Made by a program: the position numbers and the translations under genes. Source: Verrucomicrobiota bacterium (GTDB lineage Bacteria; Verrucomicrobiota; Kiritimatiellia; SS1-B-03-39; UBA6053). From it: a stretch of DNA of 64,000 bases. The stretch spans positions 1 through 64,000 of the forward strand of contig JAFIGC010000002.1 in NCBI GenBank assembly GCA_020831635.1. The letters run 5' to 3'. How positions within the stretch are numbered: position 1 is the stretch's first letter; each line of letters begins with the position of its first letter. This document shows positions 39,038 through 48,816 of the stretch, one piece after another. The notes beneath the pieces were generated by a model. That model was not told where the DNA came from and made no database searches. It saw only the letters and a program-made list of their open reading frames with translations.

Positions 39038-41007
39038 GTACACGTTCATCCGATCCCAACGAAAACGAGAACAAGGAAAACGATAAAAAAATCGCCCCGG
39101 AGACCCAGTCCAGGTCTCGGCGCTCACGCTCCACGCCCTATGAATATGGGTATTCGGTCATGCGTCAGTTGGTACGTGTGCCGCAATTGGATTTCGTGGA
39201 CCTGATTTGGATTGGGGTCGGCACGGTCCTGTGCAATGCCTACATGCTCATTACCCTGTTCCGCTTTTATTTGAACATGGAGGATTATTCCCATGCCATT
39301 TTGGTGCCGGTCATTGCCGCGGCCGCCGCATGGAAAGTCATCGCCAATGCGGAAAAGGATAAAAAGCCCAAGGTGGTGGGGCAATTCTGGGGTTTTCCCG
39401 TTTTAACTTTCGGGCTTTTGCTGCAATTTGCGGCCATGTGGTATGAAATCGGTTTGGTCGCGGGCGGGGTGGTCAGCGAATACGTCACCAGCGTGGGCTT
39501 GGTGATTACCATTTGGGGGCTTTTCATCTGTTTCTTCGGCTTCGGGGCCTTGAAGATGTTTTGGTTCCCTTTGTTGTACCTGATTTTTTTGATTCCCGGC
39601 TTGCCCGGTCCGCCCGAGGTCTGGCTGAAAAACGCCTTGCGCAACACGGTGACCGTGTGGTCTTCCCGGACCTTGGAACTGTTTGGATACAGCGTTCTGG
39701 TCGAAGGCAATGTCATCACCATCCCCGGCGTGGTGCTGGGCGTGGCGGATGCGTGCAGTGGCATCCGCTCCTTGTGGGCCATGCTGGCGGTGGCCCCGGC
39801 GATCGCCTGGTTCCTTCGTCTCCGGCCATTCTTGATTTCGCTGTTCATTCCCTTGGGCATCTTTTTGGCGATTTTTCAGAACATCATTCGGGTGGTGGCC
39901 ACGGCCCTGCTTTGCGACTGGTTTGACATGAGTTGGGCCTCGGGCACCAAGCACGACATCGTGGGCGGCCTCTCGTTCTTCATCGTCTCCATGATCATGG
40001 TCATCCTTTCCCGGATTTTGGCGCCGCCGCCCCAAGGCAAGAAAGACATGTATGGAGACTACGGCACCTATGGCGTTTATGGCCATTATGGCAGTGGTTC
40101 CTACGGATCTTATGGGGCGTACCATTCCGCGAATGACCCCGAAGAAGATGACGAGAAGGCCCCGCAAATGGAAGCCGAAGACCAACGCGAACTTTTCTTT
40201 TCCCGTATTGCGAAGGTCCGCACCGGCGTATTCGTTTGTCTCCTCCTCATGGGACTGGGCCAATTGGCCATCTTCCAGCGCTACGCCGTCCGCAGCCGGG
40301 TTCAATACATGATCTCGCAGAATCGGGATCCCCTGGACGCCTTTCCGGGCGAAGTCGGACCTTTCCGCCGAATTTATTGGGGCGAATTGCCCGAGGACGC
40401 CCTCCGCATTCTTCGTCCCTCCGAAAGTTACGTGGCTTGGTACTCGTCCGAGGATGACCGACTCATCAACGTGATTATCAATTTCTGGGAGCCCGTGATC
40501 GGGTTCCATGGCAACAGTTGGTCATTCCCCCACTCGCCGGACGTGTGTTTCCGGGAAGCGGGCTGGGTGTTGGCCGAAACCCCGGAACTCCCGGATCATT
40601 TGGACAATCCCAATGAGGTGGTGTTCTCTCGCTTGTATAAAAACGAGATCCTCGGGACCACGCAGATGGTGCTCTACTGGTACAACCGGGACCAGATTTC
40701 CATGATGATGAACGAGCAAATCGATGAAAACGTCACTCATGGAAATTTTCACAGCTATTTGGGACGGCTCAGTCACGTGGCCCGTTCTTGGAAGTATCCC
40801 AAGGAATACAGCCGTTTCCAATATTCCGTGGGCATTTACGTGCAAGAGCAGCGCAGCGTGGAAGATACCATCGAATTGGCCCAGGAATTTGCCAAACATC
40901 TTCGTGAAAAAACCTCCCAATTCGGATTGCGTCCCCTCCAAGAGATGGATTTGGACGGAATGGGCATGGATGAAGCGCTGGTTGCCGAACTTGAAGCGAA
41001 TGACTGA
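39034..41007 (+). CDS. exosortase fused to C-terminal EpsI-like domain
   Basis: Multi-TM; catalytic ADACSGIRSLWAML (Cys), FQNIIRVVATALL (Arg), GTKHDIVGGLSFF (His); EpsI-like HSPDVCFREAGWVL. Confidence 0.9.
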   Translation: MSTRSSDPNENENKENDKKIAPETQSRSRRSRSTPYEYGYSVMRQLVRVPQLDFVDLIWIGVGTVLCNAYMLITLFRFYLNMEDYSHAILVPVIAAAAAWKVIANAEKDKKPKVVGQFWGFPVLTFGLLLQFAAMWYEIGLVAGGVVSEYVTSVGLVITIWGLFICFFGFGALKMFWFPLLYLIFLIPGLPGPPEVWLKNALRNTVTVWSSRTLELFGYSVLVEGNVITIPGVVLGVADACSGIRSLWAMLAVAPAIAWFLRLRPFLISLFIPLGIFLAIFQNIIRVVATALLCDWFDMSWASGTKHDIVGGLSFFIVSMIMVILSRILAPPPQGKKDMYGDYGTYGVYGHYGSGSYGSYGAYHSANDPEEDDEKAPQMEAEDQRELFFSRIAKVRTGVFVCLLLMGLGQLAIFQRYAVRSRVQYMISQNRDPLDAFPGEVGPFRRIYWGELPEDALRILRPSESYVAWYSSEDDRLINVIINFWEPVIGFHGNSWSFPHSPDVCFREAGWVLAETPELPDHLDNPNEVVFSRLYKNEILGTTQMVLYWYNRDQISMMMNEQIDENVTHGNFHSYLGRLSHVARSWKYPKEYSRFQYSVGIYVQEQRSVEDTIELAQEFAKHLREKTSQFGLRPLQEMDLDGMGMDEALVAELEAND

Positions 41008-42241
41008 CAACATACGATTGACCACGCACGTGCCGCGACGGCGTTTTGGACGCACGGAACTTCGGATGCCGGTGTTTACCACCGGCGGCATGCGATATCA
41101 GCAGGATTGGAAAGATCTGCCGGAAACGGAAATCACGGCGGAATCCACCGCCCATGTGGGCACCTGTATCGAGACCTCTCTGTCGCATGGCATCAACCAC
41201 ATTGAAACCGCTCGCGGATATGGGAGTTCCGAATTTCAATTGGGTCAGGTTTTCCCCAAATTCGACCGGGACGATCTGATCGTGCAAACGAAAATCGGGA
41301 TTCGGAATTCGCTGGAGGAATTCGTGGATTCGTTCGAAACCAGCATGTCCCGGCTGAAGCTCAAGCATGTGGATTTGCTTTCCATTCACGGGATTAACAC
41401 CGACGAAGACTACCAAAAGGCCTTGGCCTATGGGGTGCCGCAAATGCGGAAGTGGCGGGAGCAGGGCCGGGTGCGTTTTATCGGGTTTTCCACCCACGGA
41501 CCCGCCGATGTCATTGCCAAGGCGGTATTCAGCGGACTGTTCGACTATTTCAATGTCCACTGGTATTTCGTGAACAACGACAACTGGCACGCGATCCAAG
41601 CGGCGGCGCATCAGGACATGGGCGTGTTTATCATCAGTCCCAATGACAAAGGGGGACGTCTTTGGGATCCGCCGCAAAAATTGCGTGATTTCTGTCAGCC
41701 CCTTTCTCCCATGCAGTTCAATGACTTGTACTGTCTGAGCCGTCCGGAAGTCCATACCCTGAGTTTGGGCGCGTCCAGGCCGGGGGATTATGCCGAACAT
41801 GTGGAGGCCATGAAATGGTACGACGACCGCCAGACGATTTCCGAAACCATCGCCGGTCGGATTCGCAAGGAAATCGACGCCTGTTTCATTCCCGGCTGGC
41901 ATCGCAACTATGCCGCCGGCATTCCGCCGCAATCCCTGAGTCCGGGCGGCGTCAATGTGCGCGAAATCATGCGCCTGTACACCTGGGCCAAGGCCATGGA
42001 CATGGTGGAATACGCCAAAGGCCGGTATAATATGTTCAGCAACGGGGGGCCTTGGTTCCCCGGGGATACGCCGGAGGATTACGATGTCGCGGAAATGGAA
42101 AAGGCCTTGTCCGGCGCCCCCGATCCCAAGCGTATCCTGCGATATTTGGAAGAAGCCCACGAACTGTTGAAAGGCGAGGCGGTCCAACGGCAGAGCGTGG
42201 CCGAAAAAGAAGATTCAGAAGAAGAAGAGGAGGGCGCATGA
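41000..42241 (+). CDS. aldo/keto reductase family protein
   Basis: RRRFGRTELRMPVFTTGGMR; GINHIETARGYGSSEFQLG; DDLIVQTKIG; KHVDLLSIHGIN; RFIGFSTHG. Confidence 0.9.
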   Translation: MTDNIRLTTHVPRRRFGRTELRMPVFTTGGMRYQQDWKDLPETEITAESTAHVGTCIETSLSHGINHIETARGYGSSEFQLGQVFPKFDRDDLIVQTKIGIRNSLEEFVDSFETSMSRLKLKHVDLLSIHGINTDEDYQKALAYGVPQMRKWREQGRVRFIGFSTHGPADVIAKAVFSGLFDYFNVHWYFVNNDNWHAIQAAAHQDMGVFIISPNDKGGRLWDPPQKLRDFCQPLSPMQFNDLYCLSRPEVHTLSLGASRPGDYAEHVEAMKWYDDRQTISETIAGRIRKEIDACFIPGWHRNYAAGIPPQSLSPGGVNVREIMRLYTWAKAMDMVEYAKGRYNMFSNGGPWFPGDTPEDYDVAEMEKALSGAPDPKRILRYLEEAHELLKGEAVQRQSVAEKEDSEEEEEGA

Positions 42242-42507
42242 AAGACAACACCTTTGGGGACACCGAAATCGAGTTCCCCGTGACCGTTCACTTCCGGATT
42301 ATTTGCCATGCCGAAGCAGACGTGAGCCTCCGTGTCAAAGAAGCGGCCCAGTCATTGCGTCTGGAAGAACATTTGCAGGATGGCAACACCAGTGGGGGAG
42401 GGAGGTACCGTTCGTACAACCTCAGCCTGGAAGTGGACTCCCTGGAGCGCATGCAGAAAATCGACCGCACCTTTCGCGCCGTGGATGGCGTGAAAATGGT
42501 TTTGTGA
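42238..42507 (+). CDS. DUF493 (YbeD-like) protein
   Basis: FPVTVHFRIICHAEADVSLRVKEAAQSLR...GGRYRSYNLSLEVDSLERMQKIDRTFRAVDGVKMVL; start overlaps the AKR stop. Confidence 0.75.
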   Translation: MKDNTFGDTEIEFPVTVHFRIICHAEADVSLRVKEAAQSLRLEEHLQDGNTSGGGRYRSYNLSLEVDSLERMQKIDRTFRAVDGVKMVL

Positions 42508-42575
42508 CGGTTCGCGCGGAAACAAATTCACCGAATCCATTGGGATGGGATTTTGACCCTACCCTGAGGTCGGTG

Positions 42576-43440
42576 TTACTCCTGAAGATCTTTCATGCGG
42601 CGGAATTCACTGTCGGGTCTGGCGGCCAGTTCCGCATAGGTCCCGGTTTCCACGATACGTCCGTTTTTCATGACCACCACCTGATCCACATTGCGGATGG
42701 TGGAGAGGCGGCGGGCGACGGTCAGGGTGGTGCGTCCTTTGATCAGTTTTTCAATCGCGTCCTGCACCAGTTTTTCGGAGACCACGTCGAGGGTGGAGGT
42801 GGGTTCGTCCAGCACGATGACCCGCGGGTCGCGGACGAGCACGCGGGCGATGGCCAGGCGTTGCCGCTGCCCGCAGGAGAGAAGAGCACCGCCCTCTCCG
42901 ATGCGGGCGTCCAGTCCTTCGGGAAGCGTGTCCACAAACTCCCGGACATTGGCGGCGTCGAGGATGTGTTGAAATTCAGCTTCATTTACGGCGTCGGCCC
43001 CGAAGAGGATGTTTTCCCGGATGGTGCCTTCAAAGAAAATGCTTTCCTGGGGAACCACCGAGATAAAGCGCCGCCAGCTTCGCATATCCACGGTGTTCAT
43101 GTCGGCGCCATCCAGGAGGATCCTGCCGAATGTGGTGCGGCGGAATCCGATGGTCAGCCGGAGGATCGTGGATTTTCCGCCACCGCTGGGGCCGACGACG
43201 GCCACGGATTTTCCCGCCGGAATGTGCAGCGTCACCTCGTCGACCGCGGGCCGGTCCATTTCCCGGTACTGGTAGGACACGTGTTGAAGCTCGATTTCCC
43301 CGGCCACTCCAGAGACGATGGTTTTCCCCTGATTGAGTTCCAGGTCCGGACATTCCAGAATTTCGCCGATGGAGCGAACCGACTCCATGCCTTTCGCCAG
43401 TTGGGGGTACAGGTTCATGACCGTGTTGATCTGCATCCAG
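42576..43440 (-). pseudogene. 3' fragment of an ABC exporter (MsbA-like), TM domain missing
   Basis: Walker A GPSGGGKST and Walker B VIVLDEPTSTLD retained; signature is LSCGQ instead of LSGGQ and the H-loop reads VARRLST instead of xAHRLST; upstream sequence switches to GH95 homology. Confidence 0.85.
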
Positions 43441-43945
43441 TTCCAGTTTGCCCCGCACCGCGCCGGGGCGGTTGCTCCGTACACGGAAATGAATGGTGCT
43501 TGTCACTCGGGACACAAACAATTCGCGGGTAAACTCAAGATCCCCCTCTGTTCACTTCACCCAGGCCCGGCCGGTGTCAAACTCCACTCCGCGCCGGTAC
43601 CCGCGAAACGGAGCGGACGGTGTGGTGTTCAGCGTCAGCCCGCAGAAGGGATGGTAGGGGTCCCGTCCCGCGCTGGTGTGCATCGAAGCCTCTCCACCCA
43701 GGCGCTCCTTGTACACTTCAAACAAATGATTGTCCGCCTCCTGGTTCTTCCCCTCCCGGATCAGACGGCGGACCTCCGGAAGCTGGTCGGACACATCCAG
43801 CTGTTCGGGCACGTCCCGGGGATAGTACAAGTCCTCATGATTGAACAGGAGCCTTTCTTGGCTGATGCGTCCGTACATCATCGCCCCCACCGCGCCGCTG
43901 CCGGTGGGTAAAGCGTCCTGCCAGCGACGGGCGGGGGTTTTTCAG
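43440..43945 (-). pseudogene. 5' fragment of a GH95-like alpha-L-fucosidase with frameshift and in-frame stop
   Basis: (K)TPARRWQDALPTGSGAVGAMMYGRISQERLLFNHEDLYYP...GVEFDTGRAWVK*TEGDLEFTRELFVSRVTSTIHFRVRSNRPGAVRGKLELDAD; TGA where Trp is expected, start codon out of frame by one base in an A5 run. Confidence 0.75.
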
Positions 43946-43947
43946 GA

Positions 43948-45819
43948 TCATTCCGGTTTGCGAGTCTGCTGGGGGCATAAGGTTCGATTTCCTGTTGCGG
44001 GAATGCATTGGGTATTATACACCAGCTCGTGGAAGCCGGGCGTGAGGTTGTCGACGAAGAGGGCATCCCCTTCAAAAAAGCCGCTGACCGGTTTTCCGTC
44101 CACGAGGAGGGTTGGGTCCGCTTGACCGCCTTGCTTCAGCCCGACCTTGGCGCGGACATTCCCGGGGATATTCACCTCAAGTTTCCGCTGACCCGACGGA
44201 TGGACGGAGAGGGAAACGGAGATGGGGCCTTTAGGGCTTGGAACGGTGCCCGAGACCTGCGCAAGGGCGCCGGGTTGAGGGTGGATCAGGACCTTTCGAA
44301 AACCGGGTTCCAGGGGGCGAACTCCCAGAAGAAAGCGGGGAAGGATGTTCGCGGGCGCAGCCCCCCAGGCATGATTCCAGTCCAGATTCTTTTTGTATTT
44401 CAAGTCCCAGGCCTCCCAGGTGATGGTGGTGCCCAGTTCAATCATGTGCCACCAGCCCCGGTCGTGTTTGGCGGTCATCAGCTCCAGGGCAGCATCCTCC
44501 TCGCCATTTAAATAGAGGGCTTCGAGCAGGTACTGGGCCCCATAGACGCTGCAGGCCATGCCGCGTGATTTCACAAAGGCCACGACCGGGGCTTTTCGGG
44601 CATCGGGCACCAGATCAAAGGCCAGCATAAACATGTTGCTGTGCAGGGAGGCGTGTTGCGACCCCTCGCCGTCGATGTAACAGCCCCGGGTTTCATCGAA
44701 GAGGAGTTGGTTGAGGGTGTCACAGACCACGTCCGCCCGGTCCGCAAACAAACGCTGATCGTCGCTTCGGCCCAGAGCGCCGGCAATGTGCGACATGAGT
44801 TTGAGTGCGTGCGCATGGAAGGCGTTGACCACGGTGTTGACGGGCAACATCTCATGGTTGTCCCGCTCGCCGGTGCCGCCCTCGGTGAAGGAGCCGGGCG
44901 GCCAGTCCACAAGATCCCGAAGTCCGTGCTTGGAAAGATAGGTCTCCCCATGCATGTGAAGCCGCTTTTCAAACGCCACGGTGCGGCACTCCGACGCGGT
45001 GCTGATCAGTCCATCGGGACGGGCCAATTCGATCAGGGTTTTTGCACACAGGTCCTCATAAAATTCCTCCAGGGATGACGTCTCACCGGTGTACAGATAA
45101 TCGGCCCAGGCCATCATCACCGAATGCAAATGCCACTCGGTCGGCCAGGTCGGGTTTTGGATGAGGTATTCATGGGTGTAGCGGGCGAGGGCGTATTCGC
45201 TGTCGACCGCATAATGCCCCAGTTGGTTGATGTAGGCGTCGCCCTCGTAGGGAATGCGTTCCCGGTCACCGTCTACGTAGACGCCGCAAAAAGTGGTGGC
45301 CTTGATGCTGTATTTGCAGAGATCCCAGACGCCGTTGAGCACTCCGTCGCTGGAAGAGAAGGCGGAGGCCCCGTCGTCAAAGGGATACTGCACGCGGATT
45401 TGGCGGACAGCCGCGGCGTCGACACCTTCGGTATCTTCGATTTCCGCGTACCGGAACGGAAACACTTCGCCGATTTCAGGAGGCATTTTGATGGCCGCCG
45501 GACCCGTATTGCGTTTGTCGGGCGGGATCACGATCCGGGTTCCGGCTTCGTCCGGACTGATCTCCTGCTCAATGCGGATATATCGGATGGTTCCGGCCGG
45601 GGAACTCTCCACCCGGCCGTCCGCGGTCAATTGCTCCCCCAGGTGAACGACGATGCGGCCCTCTTTTGCAGTCCCCGCAAACGGAACAACCAGGGTCCCG
45701 AACGCGGCTTTGCCGAAATCAAGAAACAGCGTTCCCTCCTCTGTGATGCGTGTATGGGCCGGAGTCGCTTCGATCTGCTGCAGGGGTTTTCTCGTAACGG
45801 TATATCGTTGATTTGACAT
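43948..45819 (-). CDS. GH78-like alpha-L-rhamnosidase
   Basis: FRYAEIEDTEGV; CKYSIKATTFCGVYVDGDRERIPYEGDAYINQLGHYAVDSEYALARYTHEYLIQNPTWPTEWHLHSVMMAWADYLYTG. Confidence 0.85.
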   Translation of the reverse strand: MSNQRYTVTRKPLQQIEATPAHTRITEEGTLFLDFGKAAFGTLVVPFAGTAKEGRIVVHLGEQLTADGRVESSPAGTIRYIRIEQEISPDEAGTRIVIPPDKRNTGPAAIKMPPEIGEVFPFRYAEIEDTEGVDAAAVRQIRVQYPFDDGASAFSSSDGVLNGVWDLCKYSIKATTFCGVYVDGDRERIPYEGDAYINQLGHYAVDSEYALARYTHEYLIQNPTWPTEWHLHSVMMAWADYLYTGETSSLEEFYEDLCAKTLIELARPDGLISTASECRTVAFEKRLHMHGETYLSKHGLRDLVDWPPGSFTEGGTGERDNHEMLPVNTVVNAFHAHALKLMSHIAGALGRSDDQRLFADRADVVCDTLNQLLFDETRGCYIDGEGSQHASLHSNMFMLAFDLVPDARKAPVVAFVKSRGMACSVYGAQYLLEALYLNGEEDAALELMTAKHDRGWWHMIELGTTITWEAWDLKYKKNLDWNHAWGAAPANILPRFLLGVRPLEPGFRKVLIHPQPGALAQVSGTVPSPKGPISVSLSVHPSGQRKLEVNIPGNVRAKVGLKQGGQADPTLLVDGKPVSGFFEGDALFVDNLTPGFHELVYNTQCIPATGNRTLCPQQTRKPE

Positions 45820-45878
45820 GACGGCATTTCCTATGGAACCAGGGGTGAAAATCCAGACCTTATTCATATAGACGACCC

Positions 45879-45919
45879 ATTACGATTACGCGTACGATTA
45901 CGATCACGAAAAAAAAATC
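45879..45919. repeat. ATTACG-type hexamer repeat
   Basis: cattacgattacgcgtacgattacgatcacgaaaaaaaaatcg. Confidence 0.85.
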
Positions 45920-45991
45920 GACCAAGATGCCTGGCGAATCCAATGGGTGAAAATTTTTGTATATCTTTGGAGTTTGACGGGTGGTGTTTTG

Positions 45992-46261
45992 TGTCGCGTA
46001 GCGACAGTCCCAAGCGTAGCCGTGGATTTCAATCCACGGAACCGGGAGCACCATAGAGTGGGCGCCGCGTAGTGTCGCCTGACGGATTTGGGGGTTTCAA
46101 CCCCATCGCGATCAAGGACGATTGCATTACGGCGCATTTCGGGATGAGGGGATTAAAATCCCCGGGTCCGTGAATCGTCGCTACGCGACGGGCTGGCGTA
46201 AGATGGATTGAGACCGTGGGTTGAAACCCACGGCTACGCGTGGGCCTGTCGCTACGCGACA
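45992..46261. repeat. Compound hairpin (REP/BIME-like) element bounded by 48-bp inverted repeats
   Basis: 45992-46039 is the reverse complement of 46214-46261 at 44/48 positions; at least 7 perfect hairpins of two types inside. Confidence 0.85.
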
Positions 46262-46364
46262 AAATAAGGCGTTTGAATTTGCGATGGACTCTTGGAAAAC
46301 AACCTCTCGGATTGAGGTCTGAGCTCCCCAACGGGGTTGCACCCTGTCTAAAACGCCTGTTTTT

Positions 46365-47117
46365 TTGTTGAGGTTGCGAGGGGGCGGTCTTTCCATCGCC
46401 GTGGAAGACATGCGGGCGGTGGGGGCGGACTTTACCCGTTTATGGTATCTGTGGGACGGCACGGAGGGGAACGACCCCGAGCGGTCGCGGCGAATGACGG
46501 AGATGCAGATCGAAAAACTCGGAGGACTGGAGGTTCCGCTCCGCTTTGTGATGGGAAACCATGATCTGGATGGCACCCGGGATCTTCCGCCCGGCACGAT
46601 GCCAGTGCTGACGACCTATGACGCGTTCCGGCAGGTGCCGGGCTGGCGGTCCATCGAGACGCAGCTGGATTATTATTTCACCGAAATCCACGGAGAGTTC
46701 CTGGTGCTGGTTTTGTCGGATCATCATCTCTCCACCGAAAACCGTTGGTTTGCCACCCAGCAACAAATCAATAACGAATTTCCGGAGGAGTATCCGCACG
46801 GTCTGGAGGCCTATCAGGCGCTGCGCCGCCAAATTGCGGACTGGTCCGGCCAGGTGCAGATCGCGGGCCACTACGCCCTTTGCGGCGGCGCGCGGGGGAC
46901 CCCTCCGGGTGGTCCGCTGGAGCGCCTGCTTCCGCTGCCGGACCCGGTGAAGCTGGTGCTGCACGGCCATTCCCATCTGGGCGACTGGCGGAGGGGGAAA
47001 GCCAAAACCTTTCATCGCATCAGTACGTCATGCATGCCGGGAAAAGCTTTTGGTGATGGAGAGGCGGAGACAGGCCGGACCTGGAATCTGCATCACATTT
47101 CAACCAGGAGTGGGTAA
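46365..47117 (+). pseudogene. 5'-truncated calcineurin-like metallophosphoesterase
   Basis: MGNHD and GHSHLG motifs present; N-terminal metal-binding DxH motif absent because homology starts directly after the repeat region. Confidence 0.65.
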
Positions 47118-47785
47118 CCCTGCAACCACAGCCCAAAGGAAATCCAGGAGGTAGAGGTGCGGGCAATTTCGGCCAAAATGAGGGTGGCTTTGGCCCTGAA
47201 ATGGGATTGGTCCGGAGATTGCTCGATGAGAAACCCGACCGGCCTCTGGCCATTGTGAAATCGGCGTACAACGCAAAAAGGGTCGGGTTTTGGAAGACAG
47301 GGGGAGGGAATAATAATGGTTACGCGGCTTTGATAGGGGACACAAAACTCGCGATCGAAAAGGCAAAAGCCCAGGGTATCACCTTGCACCCCCGGGCACT
47401 GGTCTGGTGTCAGGGCGAATCCGACGCGCGTAGTCAGGGGGCGAGTCACGATCCGGTTATGTATAGGGAAACCCTTGAGAGTATGATTCCCGCACTTCGG
47501 AAAGACCTCGATGCGCCGGAACTGATCGCGCTGCTTGGGTTCAATACCAAATTCGGGAAAAGATGGTCAAAAGTATCCTCGCCAAGACCGGGCGTAATGA
47601 AAATACACGGAGCGCAGATCCAAATTGCAGAGAATTGTATCTATACCGAACGGGTCGAGGATTGGGGATGCCAAGTGGTGAATGCCGCGCACTTCGGTGC
47701 CGCAGGAACGCTGGAATTGGGCAAGTGTTATGCAGAAGCGCTTCTCCAGACAGAAGAGAATCTGAAGTGCTCAAAAGAGGAATAG
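47105..47785 (+). pseudogene. 5'-truncated SGNH/sialate O-acetylesterase-like protein
   Basis: LVWCQGESDA and VNAAHFGAAGTLELGKCYAEAL motifs; reading frame extends back through NQEWVTLQPQPKGNPGGRGAGNFGQNEGGFGPEMG into the metallophosphoesterase fragment, without a start region. Confidence 0.65.
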
Positions 47786-47788
47786 CGA

Positions 47789-47846
47789 TGCCCTGATAGG
47801 GCTATCCCTTGTAGCCGGGGGTTCGAGCGTAGCGAAATACCCCCGG
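47789..47846. repeat. REP-like hairpin
   Basis: gtagCCGGGGGTtcgagcgtagcgaaatACCCCCGGgt plus GATAGGGCTATC just upstream. Confidence 0.65.
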
Positions 47847-47886
47847 GTTTGGGGCCAAAAGGAGGCGTATCCCGAAAAAAGTGATG

Positions 47887-48816
47887 TTACCCCTTCACGC
47901 CGCCACTGGTCAAACCGCTGACGAATTCCTTCTGCAAGGCAAAGAAAAGAACCGCCGGGGGGATGATGGCGAGCAAGGTCCCGGCGAGGAAGACGCCGTA
48001 CTGCTGTGTGTAGACACCCATATACTGGTTCAGCACCACGGGAAGCGTAAGTTTCGATTGGGTCTGTATGAAGACCTGCGGCCCGATGAAGCTGTTCCAG
48101 CTGCCGAGGAACGTAATCAGGCAGAACGCCCCCGTAATGGGCCTGACCAGGGGCATGATGATGTTGAAGTAGATTCCGAACTCACTGGCACCGTCGATCC
48201 GGGCCGCTTCGATGAGGCTGTCCGGCACCGATGTCATGGATTGTCGGAACAGGAACATGCCGAAGACGCTGCAGGCTCCGGGTACGAGAAGCGCAAGATA
48301 GGTGTCCATCCAGCCAAAAGCGAAGATCATGCGGTAGACGGGTGCCAGAAACAGCATGCTCGGAAACATCATCGATCCGATCATGAACGCCATGATTCCC
48401 TGGCGCCCGCGGAACTCGTACTTGGACAGGGCGTAGCCGCCCATCGAAGCGAAGAAGAGGTTGATCGAGGTCGCGGTCGACGCCAGGAAGAGCGAGTTGA
48501 TCACGTACTCCTGGAAATAGACCCGGCCTTGGACGGTGTCCTCGCCGGCAAACAACGCCCGGAAGTTATTGAAGTTCAGCGTCTTCGTGCTCCAATCGGA
48601 GACCGCAGGCAGGAAGGTGTATTGCATCAACACGTCTTTGTCCTTGAAAACGGCGCAGACGAGCCAGACAAAGGGGCAGAGAATGAGGAACGCGGCGATT
48701 CCCAGCAATACGTAGCGTAGGTAGCCGCTGGCGATTTCAGCCTTGCGGGGGTAGCCCCAGCGGAGGATGCCGTAGATGGCGACCAAAAATACCAGTGTAA
48801 TATGAATGGTGTTCAT
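47887..48816 (-). CDS. ABC sugar transporter permease (MalG-like)
   Basis: EAA-loop: SVPDSLIEAARIDGASEFGIYFNIIMPLVRP; multi-TM. Confidence 0.93.
   Translation of the reverse strand: MNTIHITLVFLVAIYGILRWGYPRKAEIASGYLRYVLLGIAAFLILCPFVWLVCAVFKDKDVLMQYTFLPAVSDWSTKTLNFNNFRALFAGEDTVQGRVYFQEYVINSLFLASTATSINLFFASMGGYALSKYEFRGRQGIMAFMIGSMMFPSMLFLAPVYRMIFAFGWMDTYLALLVPGACSVFGMFLFRQSMTSVPDSLIEAARIDGASEFGIYFNIIMPLVRPITGAFCLITFLGSWNSFIGPQVFIQTQSKLTLPVVLNQYMGVYTQQYGVFLAGTLLAIIPPAVLFFALQKEFVSGLTSGGVKG

Noticed and set aside
40769-42187. 472-aa minus-strand ORF opposite the aldo/keto reductase
   Set aside because: Antisense of a clear AKR gene.
45992-46261. CRISPR array
   Set aside because: Repeated units are hairpins of two types in inverted order with irregular spacing; no direct repeats with uniform spacers and no cas genes.
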